Source: Paenibacillus ginsengarvi
GTDB lineage: Bacteria; Bacillota; Bacilli; Paenibacillales; NBRC-103111
Assembly (NCBI RefSeq): GCF_003626695.1
Contig: NZ_RBAH01000004.1
Location: 186,001-250,000, forward strand
DNA length: 64,000 bases
Direction: 5' to 3'
Shown here: one piece after another, positions 48,859 through 57,749 of the stretch
Numbering within the stretch: the first letter of the stretch is position 1
Layout of the letters: each line of letters begins with the position of its first letter
Translations under genes and position numbers: made by a program
The notes under the pieces: generated by a model
Seen by the model: the letters and a program-made list of their open reading frames with translations, nothing else
Database searches by the model: none
What the model was told of the DNA's origin: nothing

Positions 48859-51822
48859 TTGCCTACTTCGCCGGATTATGTTCAGTTTCGTACCTTAGGC
48901 GGATCTTGGATTCGTGTCCATGTATGGAATGCCCACACGTTTCGCATCCGTATGAGCGAATGCGACGATTTCCCGGAGCCTGCTTTGAATCGTTATGGCA
49001 TCCTCCCCTCTCCCGAGACCGCTGCAGCCTATTCGGCTCTCGATGAAAGCGTATTCCTAACGCTCCATTCCGAACTGGCCGCTCTCCAAATCGATAAACG
49101 AGACGGCACGATCGCGTTGTTGCGCCCGGATGGACAGCCGCTTTTGCAGCATGCCGCTTCGCCGATGCTATCCTCCGCTGACGGATATTCCATGCAGTTT
49201 GTACTCAGCGACGATGAAAAACTATACGGACTCGGCGATGAAACTCGAAGCCGGATTCAAAAAAGAGGCCATATTGCCTACATGCACGCCGAACCGCAGC
49301 ACGCTTACGTGCCGGTCCCTTTTCTGATGAGCAGCCGGGGATGGGGGCTTCTCGTCAACACGACTTGGCGGCAATGCATCGACATCGGGGGCTCCGTCTC
49401 GGACCTGCTGCATATTAGGTGCGACGGCGGTGAACCGGACTTTTATTTGTTTGCGGGCGAACCGTACGCGCAGCTCTTGAACCGTTATACCGATATTGCC
49501 GGGAAGCCGGCATTGCTGCCGCTATGGGCGTATGGACTGACCTTCTCCTGCAATCAGCAGGCGAATGCCCGGGACGTAGTCGAGGACGCCCTGAACTTCC
49601 GCAGAGCCGGCATCCCGTGCGATACGCTCGGGCTGGAGCCGGGCTGGATGGAGACGTACTACGATCATTCCAAGGAGAAAAAGTGGCACCCCGAACGTTT
49701 TTCCATTCCCGCCTGGGCTTCGAAAGGGCCCCGAACGTTCTTCGGCGCTCTGGATCGCATCGGCTTCAAGCTAAGTTTATGGCTATGCTGCAATTACGAT
49801 CTAAGCCGGCACGAGGAGTTGCTCTTAACCGGCCAAGCTGCGAGCGAGGAAGGACGGGAGGAAGCCTGGTATACCCATCTGGCCAAATTCGTCGAGCAAG
49901 GCGTATCCGCCTTCAAGCTGGACGGCGGCCACAGACCGATAGCCGAGCCGGAGCGGGAATGGGCAAACGGAATGAGTCCCGCCGAAATCCACAATCTGTA
50001 TCATCTGCTGCTCGTCAAGCAGATGCATCTCGGGTTCAAGCAGCAAACCGGCCGCAGGGCGATGATTTATGCCATGAGCGGCTATACGGGAATCCAGCAG
50101 TATGCCGCAACATGGGCGGGAACCTCGGGCGGAGGGGCCGAATCGCTGGTATCGATGCTGAATCACGGCTTGTCCGGTCATATCCATACGACGTGCGATA
50201 TGGATATTCACTCCGCCGAAGGCATTCACTTCGGTTTTTTGCAGCCGTGGTCTCACCTGAACAATTTCGCTTACTGGCAGCATCCTTGCCTGCTAAATCC
50301 GGAGCTGCTTCAGTTGTTCCGCAGTTACGCCAAGCTGCGCTACAGCCTCATTCCTTACTTGTATTCCGCTGCGCATACGGCGGTCCGCACGGGGATGCCG
50401 ATCCTTCGCGCCATGCCGCTTTGTTTTCCGAACGATGCGAGAAGCGACGAGTTGTTCCATCAGTATATGCTCGGCGACTCCTTGCTCGTAGCCGCATTCG
50501 GCGAAACGGTATATTTACCGGCGGGAACCTGGATCGATTACTGGACGAGCGAGCGGCATACCGGGCCCAAGGAGCTCCGCTACACCGTTCCGAAACAAGC
50601 CGGAGGCCCTTTATTCGTGAGAGCCGGCGCGATTATACCCGTATGGCCGGAAGTCGAGTGCGTCGGGACCGTCTTGCCGGATAACATTGGCGTGCATCTA
50701 TACCCTTGCGCTTCGGGGGAATTTACGCTTTATGAGGATGACGGGATTACCTACCGCTACCTGGAGGGGGAGCTGTCCGAGACGAAGCTGAGCATTCACG
50801 CTGGGGAGGAAAGCTTTACGGTGCAAATCGAGCCGAGATCGGGCCGCTTCGAAGGCATGCCGCAAAATCGCGGCTACCGGTTGTACGTTCACCTGGAGGG
50901 GAAGCCGTACAAGCTCTCGGTCAACGGACAACCGCTCAAAGAATGGAATCTTAGGCCGGACGGGGAGCATGTCCCGGGAGGCTGGTATTTCGACCCGGAG
51001 CTGCGGCAAGTCCATCTATTCGCGCAGGAAGACGAATCGAAGCAGGCTCCTCTCCGGATCGACGTATTGTTCGATGCAACCGAACGCAGGAGCTTTACGG
51101 CGGACGGGAAAGTGGCAGGCAGCCGCGCGGCGGATTCCAAATCCATATGGAGCGTGTGGGAGCGGGAGCTGGAAGTCGGTCTTGTATCGGGGGACCTGAG
51201 CCGACTGCACGATTCGCTTGATTCGATTTGGCAAAATCGTCTGGAACTCGGGTGGAACACGAACGAAGTGAAGGAGTATTTGCTTTATGTAAGCGGAACG
51301 TTGATCCGAATCGCCGAACGAAACGGCTGGAGAATGAAGGACGTAGCCGGAGACGATTATAACGAGCTGATCCATTTGCCTTTGCTGACGCTCAGCGAGG
51401 GAACCTTGTCTCTGCTGCGCCGTGTCTTGCAAAAGTTCGCCGATCAGTTCCGCGTTGGACCCGCGCCGGCGAAAAATCCGCTGATCCGGCAAGTAACGGC
51501 GCTTATCGAACAATCGCCGGCCCACGATATTCCGCTTCAGACCGTTGCGGAGTTATTGCATGTGAACTCGTCCCACCTCAGCCGCACGTTCCGAAAAGAG
51601 CTGGGGATGCCCTTCTCCGCGTATGTATTGGAGAAAAAAATGCAGCGGGCCAAACGGCTGCTGCTTGAGGGCGAACGGATTATCGAGGTTTCGGCGGCGC
51701 TCGGCTATAAGGACCCCAGTCACTTTATCCGGGTATTCCGCACGTACTGGGGGATTACGCCGGGCGAATTAATTGCCCCGATCAAAAAAACGAAAAATCA
51801 AAGGAAAACCACACTCCTTTAA
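48859..51822 (+). CDS. GH31 glycosidase-like domain fused to AraC-type DNA-binding domain
   Basis: 987-aa cytoplasmic protein; TTG 48859 is chosen because GGAGGAG lies 7 nt upstream (an in-frame TTG at 48787 has none). Residues ~1-700 are a full GH31 fold closely matching the divergent 46384-48684 enzyme: YSMQFVLSDDEKLYGLGDETR, GLEPGWMETYYDHS, nucleophile Asp355 kept in VSAFKLDGG. The acid/base Asp is replaced by Thr422 in TWAGTSGGG (codon ACC, 50122-50124). A helical linker (~745-870) leads to a canonical AraC domain at ~874-972 (IPLQTVAELLHVNSSHLSRTF, IIEVSAALGYKDPSHFIRVF, WGITPGEL). I infer a transcription factor that uses a catalytically crippled GH31 domain to bind an imported oligosaccharide and activates the divergent operon, perhaps also the genes downstream. 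Confidence 0.93.
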   Translation: MPTSPDYVQFRTLGGSWIRVHVWNAHTFRIRMSECDDFPEPALNRYGILPSPETAAAYSALDESVFLTLHSELAALQIDKRDGTIALLRPDGQPLLQHAASPMLSSADGYSMQFVLSDDEKLYGLGDETRSRIQKRGHIAYMHAEPQHAYVPVPFLMSSRGWGLLVNTTWRQCIDIGGSVSDLLHIRCDGGEPDFYLFAGEPYAQLLNRYTDIAGKPALLPLWAYGLTFSCNQQANARDVVEDALNFRRAGIPCDTLGLEPGWMETYYDHSKEKKWHPERFSIPAWASKGPRTFFGALDRIGFKLSLWLCCNYDLSRHEELLLTGQAASEEGREEAWYTHLAKFVEQGVSAFKLDGGHRPIAEPEREWANGMSPAEIHNLYHLLLVKQMHLGFKQQTGRRAMIYAMSGYTGIQQYAATWAGTSGGGAESLVSMLNHGLSGHIHTTCDMDIHSAEGIHFGFLQPWSHLNNFAYWQHPCLLNPELLQLFRSYAKLRYSLIPYLYSAAHTAVRTGMPILRAMPLCFPNDARSDELFHQYMLGDSLLVAAFGETVYLPAGTWIDYWTSERHTGPKELRYTVPKQAGGPLFVRAGAIIPVWPEVECVGTVLPDNIGVHLYPCASGEFTLYEDDGITYRYLEGELSETKLSIHAGEESFTVQIEPRSGRFEGMPQNRGYRLYVHLEGKPYKLSVNGQPLKEWNLRPDGEHVPGGWYFDPELRQVHLFAQEDESKQAPLRIDVLFDATERRSFTADGKVAGSRAADSKSIWSVWERELEVGLVSGDLSRLHDSLDSIWQNRLELGWNTNEVKEYLLYVSGTLIRIAERNGWRMKDVAGDDYNELIHLPLLTLSEGTLSLLRRVLQKFADQFRVGPAPAKNPLIRQVTALIEQSPAHDIPLQTVAELLHVNSSHLSRTFRKELGMPFSAYVLEKKMQRAKRLLLEGERIIEVSAALGYKDPSHFIRVFRTYWGITPGELIAPIKKTKNQRKTTLL

Positions 51823-51859
51823 GCCCGCGAACGTTACTAACCTGCCGTGTCAGCGAAAT

Positions 51860-51881
51860 AGACTGCGGGCTCCCGCAGTCT
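51860..51881 (+). terminator. Possible terminator hairpin after the GH31-AraC gene
   Basis: Perfect inverted repeat AGACTGCGGG / CCCGCAGTCT with 2-nt loop, 38 nt past the stop codon, but without a proper U-tract. Confidence 0.4.
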
Positions 51882-52103
51882 CGCATGTTTCGCCAATCGC
51901 AGTCCCTTTTGCAACACCTCCCGGCCATTTCCTGCACATCCCCATCGCCATACCGAGTCCCTTCATGCCGCCCAGCGGCTCAAATGAGTCGCCACCGCTT
52001 TCACCGGACAAAATCCCATATAAAACGGACGTATCCCGTGACAGTTTCCCGTTCTTGTCCAGACGATGCCTTCAAGAAGAGGAGGATTTACAAAATCTTT
52101 AAT

Positions 52104-52142
52104 TGTAATATTGTAGACAATATTACATATGGTTTCTATACT
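52104..52142 (+). promoter_or_regulatory. Promoter with palindromic operator for the binding protein-GH39 operon
   Basis: TAGACA (52114-52119), 17-nt spacer, TATACT (52137-52142). A perfect inverted repeat, arms TGTAATATTGT and ACAATATTACA around AG (52104-52127), covers the -35 region, so a dimeric repressor bound there would block RNA polymerase. The core TTGTAGACAA resembles GntR/HutC-type sites. The rest of the 51823-52190 gap shows no gene. Confidence 0.7.
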
Positions 52143-52190
52143 AGCCTATGTACGGCTATGAACGAAACTACTACTTGGAGGAATCAGAAC

Positions 52191-53531
52191 ATGTCTCGCA
52201 ACTGGAAAATTGCAAGCCTCTTCCTCATGACAGCCTTGACCGCGGCATGCAGCGGACAGGGAGCCCAGGGAGTCGACGCCAAAACCGGAGATGCAGGGGC
52301 CTCGAATCCGCCGGCGGCAGCGAAGGAGCCGGTAGAGCTGACGTTTTATTACATGTACGCCGATTCGAATTACGAGGAATTTATGCGGGAGCACGGCAGA
52401 CTGATCCAGAAAAAGTATCCGAACTTTACATTCAAATTCGTTCAAAATACGAAAGGGACGACGCCGGAAGATATCGTCGCCACGAAGATGGATGTCGACG
52501 TGTTTATTGCGATCAATTCGAGCATGATGACGATCAAGGACTTGAAGCTTGACAGCGACATTACCGATCTGGTCGCGAAGCACAAGTTTGACCTGGGCAG
52601 GCTCGAGCCTGCTGCTCTAAACGTACTTCGCAGCATCGGCGACGGAAAGCTCCCGGGCCTGCCGTTCAAAGTAAACTCGCTCGGCTTGCTGTACAACAAA
52701 GATTTGTTCGACAAGTTCGGGGTTCCTTACCCGAAGGACGGATGGACATGGGACGATGCGCTCGAGACCTCCAGGAAGCTGACCCGAAACGAAAGCGGCG
52801 TGCAATACCGCGGATTCGGCATTCGCCCGCTCGGCAATACGATGCTGCTCAACCAGTATTCGTACAATATGATTCAGAAAGACACCTTCAAAGCGACGAT
52901 CAATAACGATCAATGGAAGGGGTACTTGTCGAAGCTGATCCCGATGTTCCAAATTCCCGGCTACGATCCGACGGCGGACAATATGGCCGACGCGAAGCAG
53001 GCGGACATGTTCTTCAAGGAGCAGACGCTGGCGATGCTCGTTACGATGAACTCGGACTTTCCGAAAGCCCATCAAAACTTGAATATCAATTGGGATGCCG
53101 CCACATTCCCCGTACTCAAGGAAAAGCCGGGAGTAGGCTCGGCCCCGGATATCGTCTACTACGCGCTATCGGCGACAAGCAAACACAGAGACGAGGCCTT
53201 TTTGGCCATGACCGATATTTTATCCGACGAAGTGCAAATGTCGCGAAGCAAGCTGGGCAACCCGACCGTCTTGAAAAACGAGGCGATCCGCGCCGCCTTC
53301 GGCTCGGAAACCTCTGACTTGAAAGGCAAAAACTCGAAAGCGCTCATCCCGCAAACGTATGCGGACCCTACCCTGTACACGAAATACAATACGAAAATCG
53401 TAGTTCCGCTCGTCACGGCCTACCGAAATGTCATCTTGGGGAAAGCGGATCTGAACACCGCGCTGCGGGAAGCGGAAGAAAAGGCGAACAACGACATTCA
53501 GGCGGTTATCGGTTCGACTGCGGCGAAATAA
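52191..53531 (+). CDS. Orphan sugar-binding lipoprotein paired with GH39-like gene
   Basis: 446-aa family 1 binding lipoprotein. ATG 52191 has GGAGG at 9 nt; a frame running from 51885 has no ribosome-binding site and crosses the promoter. Lipobox LTAAC, Cys20. Signature LPFKVNSLGLLYNKDLFDK plus FGVPYPKDGWTWDDALE and GVQYRGFGI; C-terminal ILGKADLNTALREAEEKA. It is controlled by the operator-bearing promoter upstream and followed 17 nt later by a GH39-like glycosidase gene. No permease nearby. Confidence 0.93.
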   Translation: MSRNWKIASLFLMTALTAACSGQGAQGVDAKTGDAGASNPPAAAKEPVELTFYYMYADSNYEEFMREHGRLIQKKYPNFTFKFVQNTKGTTPEDIVATKMDVDVFIAINSSMMTIKDLKLDSDITDLVAKHKFDLGRLEPAALNVLRSIGDGKLPGLPFKVNSLGLLYNKDLFDKFGVPYPKDGWTWDDALETSRKLTRNESGVQYRGFGIRPLGNTMLLNQYSYNMIQKDTFKATINNDQWKGYLSKLIPMFQIPGYDPTADNMADAKQADMFFKEQTLAMLVTMNSDFPKAHQNLNINWDAATFPVLKEKPGVGSAPDIVYYALSATSKHRDEAFLAMTDILSDEVQMSRSKLGNPTVLKNEAIRAAFGSETSDLKGKNSKALIPQTYADPTLYTKYNTKIVVPLVTAYRNVILGKADLNTALREAEEKANNDIQAVIGSTAAK

Positions 53532-53548
53532 TCGGGAGGAGGACTCTA

Positions 53549-54897
53549 ATGACGGACATTCACATTCATCTGGGCCGCGAAAACGGACGAATCAGGCGCT
53601 TGCACGGGGTCAACAACGGGCCCGTCTGCTATGGCTCGCTGCTGGACGTAACCCATTACTACAAAAAAGCCGGTATTCCGCTCGTCCGGCTGCACGATCC
53701 GAACTGGCCGAACGCCCGCGAGGTGGACATTTACACGATCTTCCCCGATTTCAGCCGGGACCCGGCCGATCCGGCAAGCTACGACTTCTCGCGTACGGAC
53801 GAATACATCCGTACAGTGCTGGAAACCGGAGCCAAAATCGTCTACCGGCTCGGCGTCAGCATCGAGCATACGAAACAAAAATATTACGTGGATCCGCCTG
53901 CGGATTTCGCCAAATGGGCGCAAATTTGCATCGGCATCATTCGCCACTACAACCACGGCTGGGCGAACGGATTCCGCTACCAAATCGAATATTGGGAAAT
54001 TTGGAACGAGCCGGATAAACCGGTCGGTAAAACGAATTTGATGTGGGGCGGTACGTGGGAGCAATTTTACAAGCTGTACGGGACCGCGGCGAAGGCGATT
54101 AAAGAGTTCGATCCGAGCCTCAAGGTCGGCGGCTACGGGGCCACTTCCGTGAAAGTCAAATCGTTTATGGACGGCTTTCTCGCCTATTGCCGGGATCACG
54201 AAGCGCCGCTGGACTTTTTCTCCTGGCATATTTACGGCTCGGACTTAAACCGTTTCGCAACCGAATCGCGATACGCCCGGGAGGAGCTGGACCGGTACGG
54301 CTTTAGCCGAGCGGAGAGCCATCTGAACGAATGGAACTATTTCGACGGCGACTTCAAAACGATCTGGCTGCCGGAAAACGAGTTCGTCCGCAGAGGCGTG
54401 TTCGAACGGATGAAAAACCACATCGGTGCATCCTTCGTGGCGGCCGCCCTCATGCAGATGCAGGACTTGCCGATCGACGCGGCCAACTACTACGACGGCC
54501 AGCCAACCGCGCTGTTCTGCGGATTGTTCGACTATTACGGCGTACCCAAGAAAGCTTATACGCGGTCGAGGCGTTTGAGCAGTTGTGCGAGCACCCCAAA
54601 CGCAAGGAGACGTCAATCGACGGTTCGCTCCCCGGCATCTATGGCTGCTCCGGAACAAACGACAACGGAGAGGCCGCCGCTCTAATCAGCAACGTAAACG
54701 GCCCATCCCGCCACTACACGATACGGGTAGAAGGGATCGACGATTCGCAAGACTTCATCTGCGAGCTGTTTGTTCTGGACGACCAGATCAGCATGCAGCC
54801 CGCCTATAAGCGTACGATTCGCTCCCGGGAACACGAGATTCGCTTGTTTCTGCCCTCCCATTCGGTGCTGCTGCTGAAACTGAGCCGCGACTCATAA
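53549..54897 (+). pseudogene. GH39-like glycosidase interrupted by a single-base frameshift
   Basis: TIM-barrel glycosidase of the GH39 beta-xylosidase/related type. It starts at ATG 53549 after GGGAGGAGG. Frame 1 carries the barrel: acid/base Glu154 in EYWEIWNEPDKP, SWHIYG, and nucleophile Glu261 in SHLNEWNYF. At about 54555-54561 (GTACCCAAGAAAGCTTATACG) the homologous reading moves to another frame: the C-terminal beta-sandwich continues as YAVEAFEQLCEHPKRKETS...ISNVNGPSRHYTIRVEGI to the stop at 54895-54897. Frame 1 alone ends in low-complexity text at 54685. One missing base explains everything; a sequencing error or recent mutation is equally possible. Without the C-terminal domain the protein is probably unstable but the active site is intact. 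Confidence 0.85.
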
Positions 54898-54904
54898 CCT
54901 GTAC

Positions 54905-54959
54905 GCAAACCGGCCTCCCTGTGTAACGCTCCAAACGTTCACCGGGAAGGCCGGTTTGC
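54905..54959. terminator. Hairpin terminator between GH39-like and VOC genes
   Basis: GCAAACCGGCC-tCCC pairs with GGG-aaGGCCGGTTTGC across a ~25-nt loop. It serves the rightward GH39-like gene and the convergent VOC gene; the U-tracts are weak on both strands. Confidence 0.65.
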
Positions 54960-55010
54960 CGTTTCTCCAAACGCTCGCTCCCTCATTTCAAAGCTGTGCC
55001 TTCCTCGCTG

Positions 55011-55418
55011 CTAATGGTATCCTTTCCCTTCGCCGCCCCAGAATGTGGCGATGTACCAATGGTTGCCGAACGGGTCCCGAACGCCACCGCTCCGCTCCCC
55101 GTACGGCATATCCGCAGGCTCATACAGCGAGACCGCCCCGTGCTCCAGCGCGCGGCGATAGATGTCGTCCGTATCGGCGACGAAAATATGCATCGTGGAC
55201 GGCATGGCCGGGAATCTCTCGCTGCCGTCCGACACTTCGACGAGCGTATCGCCGATCAGCAGCTCGGCGTGCTGGATCGAGCCGTCCTCCCGCTGCGAGC
55301 GCTGCAGCTCTTCGGCGCCAAAAACGTTCCTGACGAACTCGATCCAGGCGGCCGCCCCCTCCACCTTGAAATAAGGCGTAACCGTGCGATAACGATGCGG
55401 CGTATAACCGTTCGACAT
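55011..55418 (-). CDS. VOC-family (PhnB/glyoxalase-like) protein
   Basis: 135-aa vicinal-oxygen-chelate fold protein. The pattern is typical of PhnB-like members: TVTPYFKVEGAAAWIEFVRNVFGAEEL, IQHAELLIGDTLVEVSDG, then the second beta-alpha-beta-beta unit TMHIFVADTDDIYRRALEHGAVSLYEPADMPYGERSGGVRDPFGNHWYIATF. Function (metal enzyme or antibiotic-binding protein) cannot be told apart from sequence alone. Strong GGAGG site upstream. Single leftward gene. Confidence 0.9.
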   Translation of the reverse strand: MSNGYTPHRYRTVTPYFKVEGAAAWIEFVRNVFGAEELQRSQREDGSIQHAELLIGDTLVEVSDGSERFPAMPSTMHIFVADTDDIYRRALEHGAVSLYEPADMPYGERSGGVRDPFGNHWYIATFWGGEGKGYH

Positions 55419-55546
55419 GTTCTCTGCCTCCTTCAGCCGTTTGCGGCCTGCATATACTGTATATTTTTACCTTTTAATCCTACTACAAATAATCGCCTTT
55501 ATCAAGAACGTACGTTCGAATCGTCTCAGAAGGGGCCAAACCAGAC

Positions 55547-55574
55547 ATACCGGACTTGCGATGGCTCATACATA
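55547..55574 (+). promoter_or_regulatory. Weak candidate sporulation-type promoter before the oxalate decarboxylase gene
   Basis: ATA (55547-55549), 17 nt, CATACATA (55567-55574) partly fits the mother-cell sigma-E consensus -10 CATACANT; an overlapping CATACTTAA partly fits sigma-K. Suggestive only because the downstream genes have spore-coat counterparts. Confidence 0.25.
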
Positions 55575-55628
55575 CTTAAAGTGCAGCATCAGAGATGAGC
55601 TTGTCCGATCTGAAAGGAGCATGCCAGA

Positions 55629-56846
55629 ATGGACGATCGTTTACGCAAAAAAACGGGCGCCCCCCTTCCCCAGCCGATACGCGCCGACGGAGCCGGCGCA
55701 ACCGATCCCGGGCCGCGCGACGTGCTCAGGGATGTGCAAAATCCCGATATGCTCGTTCCGCCCGTCACCGACGCGGGGACAATTCCGAACATGAGATTTT
55801 CGTTCTCGGACACGCATATGCAGCTTAATCAAGGAGGCTGGTCGCGGGAGGTGACGGTGCGGGAGCTGCCGATCGCAACTACGCTGGCGGGCGTCAACAT
55901 GCGCCTGACTGCTGGAGGCGTACGGGAACTGCATTGGCATAAGCAAGCCGAGTGGTCTTACATGCTGCTCGGACGGGCGCGCATTACGGCGGTCGATCAG
56001 GACGGGCGGAATATGATCGCCGATGTCGGCCCGGGCGATCTGTGGTATTTTCCGCCTGGCATTCCGCATTCGATTCAGGGGCTTGAGGAAGGCTGCGAGT
56101 TTCTGCTCGTCTTCGACGACGGCAGCTTCTCCGATATCGACACGTTCTCCATCTCCGACTGGTTCGCCCATACGCCGAAGGACGTGCTGGCGGCCAACTT
56201 CGGCGTACCGGAGAGCGCGTTTGCTGGTATTCCGACAGAGCAGGTTTACATTTTTCAATCCGAGGTGCCCGGTCCGATCGAAACGCAGCAGGTAACCGAC
56301 CTTTACGGCACCGTTCCGAAAAGCTTCACCCATCGGCTGCTCGCCCAGGAACCGATTATTACACCGGGCGGCTCCGTCAGAATCGTCGACTCGTCCAACT
56401 TCCCGATATCGAAGCGGATTGCGGCCGCGCTTGTGGAAATCAAGCCGGGCGCCATGCGGGAGCTGCACTGGCATCCGAACAACGACGAATGGCAATATTA
56501 TTTGACCGGCAAAGGACGCATGACCGTATTCGCCGCGGAGGGCTCGGCCCGCACATTCGACGTCCGCGCCGGCGATGTCGGCTATGTGCCGTTCGCCTTC
56601 GGCCATTACGTGCAGAACACCGGCGACGAAAGCTTGTGGTTTCTGGAAATGTTCCAAAGCGACCGGTTCGCCGACGTGTCGCTGAACCAGTGGATGGCGC
56701 TCACGCCCCGCGAACTCGTCCGCGACAACCTGAACGCCAGCGAACAACTGCTGGACGCGCTCCGCAAGGAAAAGTGGCCGGTCGTCAAATACGGCCATGC
56801 CGTCAAAGGCTCCTCCGGAGGCAAAGACGAAGGAGGCCCGTCATGA
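55629..56846 (+). CDS. Bicupin oxalate decarboxylase (OxdC/OxdD type) with altered lid
   Basis: 405-aa two-domain cupin converting oxalate to formate and CO2 with manganese. N-terminal metal site: His102, His104, Glu108 in LHWHKQAEW and His147 in PPGIPHS. C-terminal site: His280, His282, Glu287 in [10 protein letters not shown] and His326. The N-terminal lid loop reads S168-D-I-D-T172, where the Bacillus enzyme has SENST with the catalytic Glu; the Asp substitution may alter decarboxylase versus oxidase activity. No signal peptide. GAAAGGAG precedes ATG 55629. The stop overlaps the start of a transglutaminase gene (ATGA), a pairing that points to a spore-coat OxdD-like role. Confidence 0.9.
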   Translation: MDDRLRKKTGAPLPQPIRADGAGATDPGPRDVLRDVQNPDMLVPPVTDAGTIPNMRFSFSDTHMQLNQGGWSREVTVRELPIATTLAGVNMRLTAGGVRELHWHKQAEWSYMLLGRARITAVDQDGRNMIADVGPGDLWYFPPGIPHSIQGLEEGCEFLLVFDDGSFSDIDTFSISDWFAHTPKDVLAANFGVPESAFAGIPTEQVYIFQSEVPGPIETQQVTDLYGTVPKSFTHRLLAQEPIITPGGSVRIVDSSNFPISKRIAAALVEIKPGAMRELHWHPNNDEWQYYLTGKGRMTVFAAEGSARTFDVRAGDVGYVPFAFGHYVQNTGDESLWFLEMFQSDRFADVSLNQWMALTPRELVRDNLNASEQLLDALRKEKWPVVKYGHAVKGSSGGKDEGGPS

Positions 56847-57688
56847 TCATACTGGCTGATGGAAGCGGCGGAATCGATCCGGCCGGCTTAACCGCCGTCG
56901 AACGAGACATCTACGAGCAAAAGACGAATAGCCCCACGCCGTTTCACTTCGAATCGGCAGAGGCGCTGCGGTTCGAACTGCGTTTGCGCGCGAATATCGT
57001 CAAAGCCGCGATCGCTCTGGAGAGGAGCCATGCCGGCTTCGCCACGTTCAGCAAATCCCGCGCCAACCGCAACTACTGGAAGCGGCTGGACAACGGCGGC
57101 TTTTTGCTCCATCCGAACGTGCTCCCGGCCGATGCGATCCGGGATATATACGAGAACGGAGACGCCTACGGCTTCGAATGCGCAACCGCCATCGTGATCG
57201 TTTTGTACAAGGCGGTGCTGGATACGATCGGCGAAACGGCGTTTAACCGGCTGTTCGGCAATTTGCAGCTGTATTCGTGGGAGCATGATTCCGACATGCC
57301 GCTCGTGACGCAGGACAATAACCACGAATCGTTTGCCGGAGACGTGCTGTATTACAGCAATCCGGACTACGATCCGAGAACGCCGCAGTGGCAAGGGGAA
57401 AATGTAGTGAAGCTGACGGGGGACCGGCTGTTCGGCCACGGCATCGGCATCGAAGCGGAGGATGTCATCATCCGGCATTTGAACAATCACCGGAGACCGG
57501 GAAGTAAAGTGTCGGCGTATTTGTTCGACCGGATCACGTATCCGGATTTTTACGCCATCTACCGCGAAACGAAGGCGGCAAATTCGGGTGCCCCCTACAT
57601 ACGGCGGTGGCCGGACGGCTGGATCGCCGGTCGGGTGGGCTCGAAAACGCAAGTGTTTACCGGACAGCCCCCGGTTCTGAACGCCTAG
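56843..57688 (+). CDS. tgl: Spore-coat protein-glutamine gamma-glutamyltransferase
   Basis: 281-aa transglutaminase that forms epsilon-(gamma-glutamyl)lysine crosslinks between coat proteins during sporulation. ATG 56843 overlaps the oxalate decarboxylase stop as ATGA, with AAGGAGG upstream. Family text: [55 protein letters not shown] with catalytic Cys113, Glu186 in WQGENVV and His199 in LFGHGIG (same spacing as the Cys-Glu-His set of Bacillus Tgl). It is ~35 residues longer than the Bacillus protein, with an extra C-terminal tail. It shows the organism is an endospore former. Confidence 0.93.
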   Translation: MIILADGSGGIDPAGLTAVERDIYEQKTNSPTPFHFESAEALRFELRLRANIVKAAIALERSHAGFATFSKSRANRNYWKRLDNGGFLLHPNVLPADAIRDIYENGDAYGFECATAIVIVLYKAVLDTIGETAFNRLFGNLQLYSWEHDSDMPLVTQDNNHESFAGDVLYYSNPDYDPRTPQWQGENVVKLTGDRLFGHGIGIEAEDVIIRHLNNHRRPGSKVSAYLFDRITYPDFYAIYRETKAANSGAPYIRRWPDGWIAGRVGSKTQVFTGQPPVLNA

Positions 57689-57749
57689 CCGGAACGGGTA
57701 CAGCGCCGCTTCCTGCATCTGCACCCGCAAAGCCGGTCCGTCGCGTTAG

